DNA of 64,000 nucleotides. Origin: Omphalotus guepiniiformis (lineage: Eukaryota; Basidiomycota; Agaricomycetes; Agaricales; Omphalotaceae). The stretch is from NCBI GenBank assembly GCA_028554645.1, contig JAQOOI010000022.1, positions 1,116,001 through 1,180,000 on the forward strand. Reading direction: 5' to 3'. Below the pieces are notes generated by a model that searched no databases, was not told the DNA's origin, and saw nothing but the letters and a program-made list of their open reading frames with translations. A program made the translations under genes and the position numbers. This document shows positions 46,679 through 57,623 of this stretch, piece after piece; position 1 is the first letter of the stretch; each line of letters opens with the position of its first letter.

Positions 46679-47504
46679 ATGCCAGGTCAGTCACCGAGCT
46701 CATAAGTACAGGAATCAGAAAATCATCACAACAATGCAGCTAGCGCTTCCCAGATCGTTTATACCCCAGAAGCAAACCCTGTCCTTCCTGTCTTCTGTAC
46801 GCATGTATCGTTACTGAGGACCCCTATCCAAATCCTGATGTGAGCTGCGAGTAGCCCAGGCCGTCATTTCCAGAGGCTATGTCTACGTCTCAGGAAACAT
46901 CGGTTGCGATAAGACTTTCAGGATAGTCGAAGGCGGTGTTAAGGCTCAAACGGTGGGTTACTTTCAATTGTCAAACATCTTCACTGGCAAGATCTCAGGC
47001 TCAGGCTGGATGTAACGGTTATGGCCGTCCCGGTCGTTCCGGCCATCACGTTACTGCATAGCCACTATGTGTCGTTACGTAGTTATGAGCTTCGTTCGTG
47101 TCTTCTTTAGTCTATCAACCCCAGTGTTGGGCTTTTTTGGCTCTCGGTTTCCTTGCTCTGGTTCTGAGTGCGTGTGCCCCTCACACTGGACCATGATTCT
47201 CGTACAGCGTGTAGCCCTTGAGAATATCGACATCATCCTGAAAGCTGCCGGCTCTGGGTTAGAACATATAATCAAGGCAAATATCTATCTGACTAACATG
47301 ACAAGAGATTTTGCACCTATGAATGAGGTGTATGCAGAGGTAATCTTTCATAAATTCAGTACCGGCAGTCTACGCTCTCATTAATGTTTCTTTCATCAGT
47401 TTTTTGACAAGGATAAGATGCCTGCTAGAACGTGCATCGGCGTGGCGACACTTCCGATGGGGGCTGATTTTGAGATAGAATGCATGGCAGAGATCCCGAC
47501 CTAA
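46679..47504 (+). CDS. RidA/YjgF family 2-iminobutanoate deaminase
   Basis: RidA enzymes hydrolyse reactive enamine/imine intermediates released by PLP enzymes such as threonine dehydratase, in the cytosol or mitochondria. The start at 46679 (MPA) is split by an intron. SASQIVYTPEANPVLPVF follows, then SQAVISRGYVYVSGNIGCD, TRVALENIDIILKAAGSGLE, IIKANIYLTNMTRDFAPMNE and DKMPARTCIGVATLPMGADF, ending CMAEIPT with the stop at 47502-47504. The conserved Arg in PARTCIGV and the ending E-x-E-C-M/I-A are the family's active-site and signature parts. The predicted length, about 130 residues, is normal. One intron (about 46952-47209) is 258 bases, four to five times longer than any other in the window. 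Confidence 0.9.
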
Positions 47505-47633
47505 TAAGAGTCGACAGTAAATTGCAGTCGCCACAACAAATCGATGTATTCTTTCAAGATATGTACGACAGAAAAATCTATTCTACATAATGTTGATGAT
47601 TGTACATTGTCTGAAACTTCCATCATAATTCCT

Positions 47634-49131
47634 CTACTCATTCTCTTCTACCACGAGCGTGTCATGTTTTGTGCTGTCAAAAGCATCCAATCCAGCAGCA
47701 ACTCGCGACCCTGCCACTAGTGCGCTCCAATCAAGGGTATCAAAGACGGCAGTTCCTGCTTGCTTCTGAGCAGCGTGAATGGCGCGAGCGGTGATCAGAT
47801 GTTGATGAGTTATATCCATGACGGGCATGGGTGAGTCGTATGTAGCGGTGAGATGGCGAATATGCCTGTGATGTGTTCAGCACCCGACATGAGATAAGTT
47901 TTGTACTTAACACATACGAAACATCCTTGATTCCACCCTCCAGAGCAAACCCAGTGCTTCCATCAAATCCATCATGTAACAATCTTTCAGAGCATGCTAC
48001 AATGCTGAACACAGAAATGAGAAGGTTTTATCGGAATGAATGAGGAATTACACACCCAGGAGCCGGGAACAAATCTGCAGTAAAAACCATTCAATTGCCA
48101 TTTACTTGCACCATGAAGAATTCGAGCATTCACCTTTTATGAATTCATGCACTCGTTCACTTTCAATGCCCGCTTTCGCACCAAGAGTATATGCTTCACT
48201 CATCACTTCCACAGTACCTAAAACCATCGAATTCACTAGGAGTTTGAATGTCGGGGCTGAAGGGACAGTTCGTGTTAGTTCAAACACGGTATCAGGTATT
48301 GAATTGACCTTTCTCTAGATTCTCTCCTAGATCTACAACTTTTCTGCCCACCGCTGGTACGAATAAATATGCGATCTCTTTCTTAGAGCGATAGTCTCCG
48401 GCCATAATCTGCGCGGCCAAATTTCGTCAGAGAGAGAACATTAGTTCAAGGCTATACTTACAATTAACAACTGAGCTTTATCAGCAGCAGCAGGTGCACC
48501 AACAACAGGGCAGGTGATCAGGTGAGAATGAGGAATACTCGATATCAGGGTGTCGAGTTCGCCTGCATACAATGAATTCATACAACGCGTCGAGTTGCTA
48601 GGAGGCAAGTACCTGAAAGATGTGGAAATATCTATTGATCTTTCGTCAGAAATCCTTCAAAGACGGTGGAATCCGACTGACTGTGCTCGTCTCAACAAAG
48701 ATCTTGTTTCTCGTAGGAGGTGAATTATAGCAGAGAACGATAAACACCAGGAGTAATCAGGAAATAACAACGCGTACTTTCAGGATATTCGCAAATTCTT
48801 CGTACACGCTCTTGACAACAGCGTCGTTCACCAGGTTCGTTATGATAATATCACATTCTGTAGCGATATGCTCTAGGCTGGTTGCGATCTGGAGGCGATC
48901 TTGATCAAACTCTTGAGCAAGTTTCTGGGCCTTGCTAGGAGTGCGATTCCAAACTAGAAGCGGTGGGGTATGCAATCCTGGTGCTGTGCGACGTCTAGCA
49001 AGATTTCTTGCCATGAAGTAACCCATATTCCCAATGCCGACGAAGCCGATCTGTGAGACATGACCACCCGGAGTATTAGGCCTTGAGTACGGTAGTCCAG
49101 CGTGTACAGTGTGAAGAAGATTGTCGGCCAT
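47634..49131 (-). CDS. 3-hydroxyisobutyrate/beta-hydroxyacid dehydrogenase family enzyme
   Basis: These NAD(P)-dependent oxidoreductases act on small beta-hydroxyacids such as 3-hydroxyisobutyrate in valine breakdown. The start MADNLLHTVHAGLPYSRPN leads to the Rossmann fold IGFVGIGNMGYFMARNLARR, with G-x-G-x-x-G and LVWNRTPSKAQKLAQEF. CDIIITNLVNDAVVKSVYEE and ETSTV-type exons come next, then CPVVGAPAAADKAQLLI and GDYRSKKEIAY. The catalytic-lysine helix is FKLLVNSMVLGTVEVMSEAY (K-x-x-x-N). The C-terminal exon reads MDITHQHLITARAIHAAQKQ and ends LVVEENE at 47634. Several introns split the gene. The N-terminal extension before the fold has no clear mitochondrial signal, so the location and the exact substrate are open. 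Confidence 0.82.
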
Positions 49132-49349
49132 GATGGTAAAAGAGAAAGAGAAGTCTGAAAAAGGACTGTGCTGTGATCGAGCTAGAGTCTTGTCAGACTT
49201 ACCTCATAAAACATACTATGTATAGCACATCACGTGTTACTCATTTCTGCCTACCAACTGCGACGCCCAGACGACCTGAGCTCAATGTCCTTGGCTGTCT
49301 GCTACCAGTGATATAGACCCTTTGAAGATTTCACCAGCATTGGTCCTTA

Positions 49350-52300
49350 ATGTCGATGGCCGCACCCCAAGTCTTCAATGTATATCAGAACAAGGGAACA
49401 CTGGTGCCAGGGCAGTCCATTTCCGTAAACAAGTACACAGTCCAGGTCGACCGTTATCTCTCCCAAGGTAAGGCAGGACTAGCTTGATTTTATGTTGGTT
49501 GACGCTTAAGATTATATACAGGCGGGTTCGCACATGTGTATCTTGTACGGACGGCAACACCTGTTTACAACACGACACATCATGTTCTCAAACGAATTGC
49601 GGTTGCCAACGAGGCAATGCTGACCGATGTGAAGAAGGAAGTTGATATAATGGTATGCTCCTTTACTATACGGTGCATCGAGGCATTGATCTCTCACTGC
49701 AGAGACTCCTGAAAGGCCATCCGAATATTGTGCATCTCATCGATGCTGCTTGGCACAGGATGTCGAATGGTCTGTATGAAGTGTTTATCCTCATGGAATT
49801 CTGCCCCGGTATGCGACTTTACCACTTTGTATCAACAACTTGGCCTAATATACTTCAGGCGGTGGAATAATCGACATGATGAACCGGCGATTGCGCGAAC
49901 GGTTAACGGAGGCTGAAATTCTGCAGATCTTTGTGGATGTCTGTGAAGGCGTTGCTTATATGCATAATTCCCGTCCGCCTCTTCTTCACCGAGATTTGAA
50001 GGTTGAGAACATTCTTCAGGCGTCTCCTGCTTCTTTCAAGCTCTGCGACTTTGGGTCTGCCACTACAGTTGCACCTAGACCCCCTTCGAACATGCAGGAA
50101 ATACGTGCCCTAGAGGACGATTTAAATCGTCACACAACACTCCAGTACCGAGCCCCTGAAATGATTGATGCTCATTTAAGGAGGCCTATAGATGAAAAGA
50201 GTGACGTATGGGCATTAGGTGTCCTACTCTACAAACTGTGTTACTACACGACCCCTTTCGAAGAACATGGTCCGCTGGCTATTCTCAATGTGCAGTACAG
50301 GATACCACCGTACCCTGTCTATTCATCTCAGATGAATGCGCTGATTGGTACGCAGTTAGTTTGTCACATTCATGACGATCTCATCACCTGAAATGTAGGG
50401 TCGATGCTACGTGAGCACGGGACTCAGCGACCGACAGTATTTGAGCTTTTGTCTCAAGTTCATCGGCTACGTGGGACGAAGTCGCAGTTTCAATATAGAA
50501 TACCGTCCCCACAACCATTATCCCCTCGTCACCAAACTCATTTCAAATCTCCTTCACCAAATTCTGTTCAGAATACGATCTCTTACCGTCAAGGCTCAGG
50601 TATCGCTGCCACGATAACTCCTGCAGTATCTACGTCTCCTTCTAAAAATGCTGGAGTCCAAGCTCGAGACAAGGTCCTAGAAGCTATAGCTCCCATGAGA
50701 CGGGGTAGGCCCACTCCTTCGAAAGAGTCTCCCTCGAAGGAGTCTCCAACTCCCAGTAGACCGCCAAGCCAAGAAAGGAACGTTGACAAGAACAGAAATT
50801 GGTTAGAAGATGAAGAGAAGGCATGGGAAGCTGTTACTGCTAAGAGTGCAACTCCTGCTAAGTCTGGGGAGGGCTTTGACGTTGCCTGGGCTGTAGCTTC
50901 AGATCAGAAAGGAAAGAACACTCTAAAGCAAGGGTTCGGTGATGACTTTGGTGAACAGTTGTGGAAGGCTCCTGATCCTAATGCACAAGTACGAGGTGCG
51001 GCTTCTACCTCGCTAAAGCCTCCTGCTTCTGCTAGTCCAACAAAGATTACTGTTGCGCGTTCGCCCACGAAGTCAGCACCCGCGGCACGTGGTAAGGAGA
51101 AGGATGCGTTTGATGGTCTAGGGTTCCCTTCAAGTGAAAAACATGCACCGACTCTTGCGGAGGCCAGAAAGCTCAGAACGGGTTTAGCTGTGACCAGCTC
51201 GAAGTCGCCAAACCTGGAATTTGGGCGTCCTGAAAATGGCAAATACAATGAATCAGTACATCGACCTTCCTACCTACCATCACCACAGCTTCAAGCTCAG
51301 TCATTGAGTCCTGGGCCTGCTTTGCAACCTGCTACGTCTGGGTCATCTTGGAGCTCGCAACCTCCGACATCAAGACCTAGTTCTTCACCAAGGACGCCGG
51401 AGACACTTGCCGCCGAGACTAGGTTTCCGTCATTGGAAGAACTTGATGCTACTTTTGATCCCGGACGTAAACGCGATCAGCCGTCGACTTCAGCTAGACC
51501 TGGTCCTCTTGTGGCGAGTCAGCCGCAGTTGGCCAAACCTCAGTCTTCTCAGTTTTATAAGTCCTCACCTACAGGGATTTCTGGGCTACCTCGGCCTGCA
51601 TTCACATATCCATCTAACGGAAATGATGGTGTACGGTCAGAACAAGTTACTGGAGTAGCAATGCGAGCAGGAGTTAGTACCTCTGGCTTTGATACGTCCT
51701 CGAAAGTTCCGCCACCGTCCACGTCAAGCAGCAACGCTCCAGTCACTCGAGGTTCTTCAATTAGGAGACACCGTAGCTCAATTACCATGAAGCCAAGCTC
51801 CGCACCTCACAGGGGCGATGCAACCGAGTCCTCTACTTCGCTGTCTAAGAAGGTGGACCTTATTTCGAATGAGAGTGCCCCGCCACCTCGCCTCCCTCCT
51901 AGACCCTCCCAGCGCGACTGGCTGACTGGAGATGACTCCTCCTCCGATACGCTTTCTGTCCCAGAGAAACACATCGTAGAGGCATCACAGCCAGTTTTGC
52001 GTGAATCTCCTAGTAAACGCGCATCCTTAATTGAGAAGAGCACCGTTCCTATACAGGAAGGGGTGCCTGTTACTCATGAGCATGCTCCTGTATCTCTTGC
52101 ACCTCCTGTTCGTTCATCCGCTACGACCGCGCGTCCTGAATCACCGGCGAGGAGAGCACATCGAGTTTTCCCAGAGCTTGACACCACAATTGAACCTGCT
52201 TCGACCCTGACAGATAACTGGAGCCCCATAGCGGCATCTTCTCCTTCGCAGCCTCCCGTGGACTCCACCTCTAGCGCAGAAGAAGAAGGTCCGGAGGACG

Positions 52301-53316
52301 CAAGTCGGTACGTATCCCATGCCGAGTCTAAGAGACCACGAAGGAAGGGCCGACAGAGCTCAGTTCATGATCTTGTTGATCTATGGGGAGGCGGTTTGAG
52401 TCCTGAGAAGAAGCGAGAAATGGAGTCTGTTCGATCCACCGTTACACCTGCACCTTCTCGTAAACATGGTGGTCTAGAGAGACACAAGTCGTTAGCGGCC
52501 CCTGCCTCTCCAGTCAAGAGTAGACAGAAATCTACTTCTCCTCAGCGTGCTGCATTGTCTACCCCCAGTCGCCCTCCAAGTACATCAGCCATTGGAGCTA
52601 GCCAGCATGCCCCTGCAACAAGCCCTCCGCTTAAAAATTCCTCATCATCCTCACGTTCACGACCACAGTCTCTGTTTATCTTCCCTTCCAAGTCCCAAGA
52701 CCCTCCAGCTCCTCCTTCTGCTGGTCTGTCTCCTCCACCCGAGCCTGAAGTTCGTGTGAACGCTCGTCGGACATCCATCACTGACATGGTACAGAGGTAT
52801 GAAGCTATTGATGCGGTTGCCAGAACCAGAAGTGCAGCACCATCAACGCCCAAGCCTACATCGTTGAAAGTCTCAACCTCAACTCATGAAACTGGGCCCA
52901 CTTCAGGACCACTTCCGTCACCTTCCAAACGGATCAGTCGCTCAATCTCGAGCGGCCCTCCCGGTTCCTCTGCGGTCAGCCTAACACCACAGCCCTCGAC
53001 TTCTTCAACAGCCTCAGAAGAGGTGAAGGAAACAGAAGTTGCTACCCCCCGTCCGCGACGAATATCGGTGAAGCCAGATGCTTCTCATGCACCCTTCTCA
53101 TCACGACATCCAACCATACCAACAGAAGCTTCTAATCGGCCGAGCGATCCTCGTTCTCCTTCACCAGATCAAGCTTATCAGGGTGTTGGGAGGCTGATTG
53201 ATCAGTGGCAACGTAAGACTGCCGAAACAGCGGAAGCCACTAGAACACCTGCTCCAAAGCGAGGAGGATTCGTAGCTAAACGAGCCGGCCTAGTCAGTGG
53301 TGGTAATCGAGGATGA
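49350..53316 (+). CDS. Ark/Prk (NAK/AAK1-type) serine/threonine protein kinase with long disordered tail
   Basis: NAK-family kinases (yeast Ark1, Prk1, Akl1; animal AAK1, GAK) phosphorylate endocytic adaptors and control actin patches at the plasma membrane. The start MSMAAPQVFNVYQNKGTLVP is followed by the glycine-rich loop GGFAHVYLVRT, LKRIAV (catalytic Lys), GHPNIVHLIDAAWH, LMEFCPGGGIIDMMNRRL, the loop LLHRDLKVENIL, LCDFGSAT (DFG), LQYRAPEMID and SDVWALGVLLYKLCYYTTPF. H-R-D-L-K-x-E-N with D-F-G-S-A is typical of NAK kinases. From about 50404 a single exon encodes about 900 further residues. They are rich in Ser, Pro and Thr, with short repeats such as PSKESPSKESPTPS, likely docking and phosphorylation sites. 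Start codons at 49350 and 49356 are both possible. It is divergent from the dehydrogenase gene, 218 bases away. Confidence 0.9.
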
Positions 53317-53421
53317 TCACAATATTTATGCTATCTGCTTCGCAATTCTCTACATCTTGTATATCCAAAATACAGCATATCCGTAATGATAATTACACAG
53401 GACAATAGGTAATTGCCAGCC

Positions 53422-54121
53422 TTATGTATCTGATTCAGAATCAGAACCTCCGCCAATGTTGAATGCATGTCGCTGGGAGCCGCTCCGAGCATGACCAAGA
53501 AGTGCTCTTGCTGCCTCCCTCCCCTTTCCGGTTTCCCAAGTATCTTTTGCCTGGAACACGCTTCCACTAACGCGTTCCGTGGGCCCTCCGAGTCCTAACT
53601 GCATGGCAGCAGCATCCGCGCGGGCCAGATTAGAATGGTTGGGATGAATGAAGATATTATCAGGTTTTGATTTTGAGCGCGGACGAGTAGCTGGGTTCAC
53701 AGGGTTCATGACATGCGAGTCCGCGCTGGAAAGGGGTTCTTCACTGGCAATGGTGGAGTACAAGCTGCGAGAAGTGAGGACATAAGCTTAGGTTTCAATT
53801 TAAAGAAATAGGGGTATTTACTTTCGCTCGGAAAGCCTGTGATCTGGAGCGTTTCGTAGTTCGAAGAAGAAATTAGCAGCAGCTAATGAGGTTACCTAGC
53901 GATACGACGTTGCTGAGTATGTTTAATATCGATATCGAAAGATGAAAAAACTCACTATCACGAGGAGTAAACCAACGTGGAACGACATCGCGCAAAGCAT
54001 GTAGAGTCTAGACGTGGGTAGAAATATTATTGGGTTGTTCTTTCTTTGAGAATTGAAGACTTACAATCTGAGGAACGTCGTTATCCAGTATAACCCCGAC
54101 CTCCAAAGTGCGTATTGCCAT
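53422..54121 (-). CDS. small conserved-looking protein of unknown function
   Basis: Not recognised. The start at 54121 gives MAIRTLEVGVILDNDVPQI. Three GT-AG introns then join TLHALRDVVPRWFTPRDS, VTSLAAANFFFELRNAPDHR and LYSTIASEEPLSSADSHVMN. The second half is polar, with KPDNIFIHPNHSNLARADAA and a Ser/Asp-rich end GGGSDSESDT at 53422. About 180 residues. The introns are short, clean and in phase, and hydrophobic residues are regularly spaced in the first half, so a folded domain followed by a disordered tail is likely. It faces the kinase tail to tail, with about 105 bases between stops. No membrane helix or targeting signal is seen. Confidence 0.55.
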
Positions 54122-54626
54122 TTTGACCGTCCTACGAAAGACGGTCGCCAGTGTGCATCCGACGCGAATGTAATGAGCCTATAGCACGAGTTGCTCAGTC
54201 ATGGAGCGCAGAGAGTACTGAGACGTTGCAGACCGTTCTAAAAAGCACAACATGGTAATGAACAGAGAGGCTGCGATGAAACTGGCTGTGGAATCCATTC
54301 GGAGGATAGGTAACAGGACATAAGAGTCTCCGAAGTGAAGAACGTTGTTATCTGCATAATTCATGAGGAATGAGCGACTTAATGGCCACAAGTATATGTC
54401 GGAAAGGCCTGTTTTGAGACAGTAGAATGAGAGTGTAAAAGCCAAGTTCTATCATGACCGTTTTAGGGTCCAGTCAGGCTCCAGTTGTTCTTGTGGTTGC
54501 CGGTTACGCAAAGGGCATGCGGCAGTTACCACTACGAAAATAAACCTTCGGGCTGAGGAAGCCTTTGCTATGAAGTGTAATCGTATGAAGATAATAATGA
54601 TTTACATAGATGTATTGTACAGTCTA
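54122..54626. other. intergenic, one uncertain minus-strand frame
   Basis: A minus-strand frame (54179-54445, 88 codons) has one hydrophobic stretch (ASFIAASLFITMLCFL). It lacks any other coding sign and would overlap the likely promoter of the 54121 gene. Nothing else is seen. Confidence 0.35.
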
Positions 54627-56841
54627 CTACGTTGAACCTGAGCGACGCTTTTGACGTGCATCTGCAAGCTCTTGAGCCCTCTCTTCTCGCCATTCACATC
54701 CTACGCAGTACTCGCATGTGCTGACAGTTCGGGTCAATATAGAAATAACAAATTCCCAAGTATACACTCACAAGCATCGCCCAGACTGTTCTATTGATAC
54801 TCCTCTAGGTTTACGTTCACCATGCCACCATTCCATAATGTCGTCCAGGTAATCGTCCAAGAACTTACCGTCGAAAGTGAACTCCTTGATCCCGATAACC
54901 TTAGGAAGGTTGCTTTCATCATCGCTCTCCTCAGATGTAGATTTGTCTCCAGTAGGGGTGTGCGCCTCTGTGCAACAATCAGAGGGTGTCAGGCTCAAGT
55001 TGCTTCAATAAAACCTACGCGTATCAGTCGCTTCCAAGTCATTGAGGTGTGTAAGTAGCGACTGCTGAATAGCCCAAAGCATTTCAGGATCTTCAAACGA
55101 GGTGACTGCATCACCTCCAGACAGAGCAGTTTCCACGATGTTCTTCATGCGATCAGGAGCTTCAGAATCCACCATACTCTGAGCCAACACTCTGGCGAGC
55201 TGCTCTTCTTCATTCGGTAAGGCCGATAAATCGCGTATACTTGCCTCTACAGCTCTAGCAAGGTCATGGTCTTCACGGGAACGAATGATGGCAGCAGGCG
55301 TTTGGGCAGGAGCAGCCTTGCCTGTTTTCCGTTTTCCCTTACGCTTTGAGTCAGGCTGACGGCGATATATAAGTTGCAAGGTCGGAGAAACTGAGCCTAT
55401 ATGTAGATTGGATATCATCTGATGCCACAACGTTGTCAGATCTTCTAGACATGACACGGATTGTAGCTGCGCTTGGGATATGAACCTTTTCGAAAACGAA
55501 GCTCTTGGTTTCAAGCCCAGCTGCTCCCAGATCGAGTGGAAGTCAAAAGGATCAGAAGTTGATAAGAGACCTGTCAGCATGCGGTGGTAAAGCATGACTT
55601 GAAGTCGGGAAGAAAGAGTATCATCATTCGAAGGTAACGAGTTCGAGCGCCTTGTCTTGGTGTCAATCACATAAAGGGTATGCTCGTCAGCAAAGTTCAG
55701 TGGTTTTGAGCGCAAGGGTGAACGAGAGCCGACTAGGTATAAACTGATGTCGAGTGAATTTGAAGTTGAGCCCGAAGACGAGCTCGCCAACGAATCTTGA
55801 TCTTCTGTTTGACTCAGTTCAGGATTATTGGCTGGTGGCAAGAAAGCAGTGATTTTAGGTTGCGATGGAGAAGGTGATCTGCGGGATCTTTTTGGCTTCT
55901 GAGGTGTATTCGGAGAAGAATGTAGCGCTCGTTTTTTGTCTTCGACTGTTGAGACAGGATTGCGTTTTCGCACTATTTCGTCCTGTGATTAGGGGTCAGG
56001 ATGAACAACGCTTTACTGCACATGTGGGCCTACAATTTTCCCCAGAGTTACAAGTCCTTTCACAAAGCCAAATACAGGCATTTCACGCTACATTTGAAGA
56101 GTCAATATTGATCATCTATGTTTTGGTACCATGCCTACCGCGCATGCCCGAGTCACCAGTGACTCCAGACAGTCCAGCATGTCAATAATGCTGAACACAG
56201 AAATGAGTGTAGTCTGATAGTTTCAAGACGACAGCTGCACACCGTAAGGCCCAGCGCTCTTCGCTAGTAGATGCAGTAATCAGAATTTCCTCGGGTCGAA
56301 TCTCCCGTTCAAGCTTCTTATGGACGGACTAGATAGTTTCCAATTAGGTGCAGGAAGTATGAAGAAAGGAGGGTTCTATACCGATCCCGCCTTTGTTATC
56401 TTGTCACTTTTGGCAGCAACTACCTTGTCTACGAATATCTCTTTGCCCTTTTCCGTCACGAAAGAGGCTGGGCGACGTTCAAGTGCCTTGTGCCGCTTCT
56501 GACGAAGGCCATAATCAAATTTGACTTCGCACCTTGATCAAGTAAGTAGGAAACTACACACGAGCGATACCATCTTACCAAGCGGGAGAGACAAGATCCG
56601 ACACTGAGAGCGTCTTTGTGCCGTGACGAACTCGAAACTGTTGTAAGGGGCTTGGGAAATATTGCGGGGTAGAAGAATGAGTACGATCTGACGATGTGCT
56701 TTCCACTTGAACTTCAATATCTGGCAGGCCTTTCGAGCTCGAAGCAATTGTAGAATCGATTCGAGCAAAATCGTCTTCTGTCAGTTGAGAAAAGTCATCG
56801 TAAATCGTATACTCGTCGTTCGCCTGTGCAATCGTTGACAT
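54627..56841 (-). CDS. EXO5: EXO5/DEM1-type single-strand DNA exonuclease with iron-sulfur cluster
   Basis: EXO5 is a PD-(D/E)XK exonuclease with a 4Fe-4S cluster that acts on single-stranded DNA in the nucleus and/or mitochondria. The start MSTIAQANDEYTIYDDFSQL leads to LTEDDFARIDS. SVSDLVSPAW is followed by CEVQFDYGLRQKRHKALERR, the first cluster cysteine and the conserved core, then FVTEKGKEIFVDK. The nuclease active site LYVIDTKTRRSNSLPS has D-x-K with QVMLYHRML after it. The gene ends SIEQSGRC and, after an intron, TCEYCVGCEWREERAQELAD, giving the C-terminal cysteines. The stop is at 54627. Between the catalytic core and the cysteine end is an insert with three ubiquitin-interacting-motif-like helices (55050-55262). 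A Ser/Pro-rich insert with PKITAFLPP (a PIP-box-like QPKITAFL) is also present. Confidence 0.88.
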
Positions 56842-57623
56842 TATTTGATGAATTGGTGATTTCTTCGCGACAAAACAGGCAGCGCTCGGGAGTCGTACGA
56901 GCATAGATGATCATTGTCCAGGATGAGTCAACACGCACGTGATAGAGCACGTCAGACTTCGTACGTAATGGTGGCCACAAGCACACCAGCTTTTGGTCTT
57001 GTTTGTTTCTGAAGCTCTAATGCGAAGAGCTGTACGCTTACTTAAGCGGCCGCGACCGCCGTGGCCCAAGTAAATTACCGCACTGCCGCAGAAACGGCCG
57101 CTCAAGCGCTCATTTTCGGTGCACCTAAATAGATGTCCTGGCTTACTTAGCCAGATGTCTTGGATGTTTCCACCAGTTCAGGAGGCAATGATACCAATCC
57201 TTACCAATGTTCACGAGAGCAGATAACTAATTCTACAAATATGCTACCAGAGACCGAGATTTGATCTCGATTTAGTCGAAGAAACCAACGAGATAGCCGA
57301 ACAAAGCCGCGTACGTGATAGATCTGACGTACGCGTGAAATGAAATAAAAGGAAAAGTGGGACGATTTGGCGAGTTTGTTCTTTGAATGAGAAACGAATT
57401 CTCTGTATGAAAACAAGTGGGCAGATGCGGTCGTAACACGCAGTCTCGCCATTCAATATTCAAATATTCTCTGCGTTGCAATCCATTATATTATCTTGCT
57501 TTCAATTACTTCCTCTTCCCCTATCCGCTCGATCGACCTCGCCCGAGCAATTTCGCGCCCTCCCAGAATTCTGGGAATGTCTTGTTGTTCCTTCATTCTC
57601 TCAAGATACTCTATTATTTCTTC
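56842..57623. other. intergenic between divergent EXO5 and a membrane-protein gene
   Basis: This 780-base interval shows no supported gene. A GC-rich patch at about 57035-57110 contains an imperfect inverted repeat: CTTAAGCGGCCGC near 57041 faces ACGGCCGCTCAAG near 57091. Around 57135-57165 a short imperfect repeat (GATGTCCTGG/GATGTCTTGG) follows. Overlapping minus-strand frames at 57201-57481 show no conserved features. Confidence 0.4.

Noticed and set aside
54179..54445. 88-codon minus-strand frame with one hydrophobic patch
   Set aside because: It has no conserved motif and no promoter, lies in the upstream region of the 54121 gene, and could easily occur by chance.
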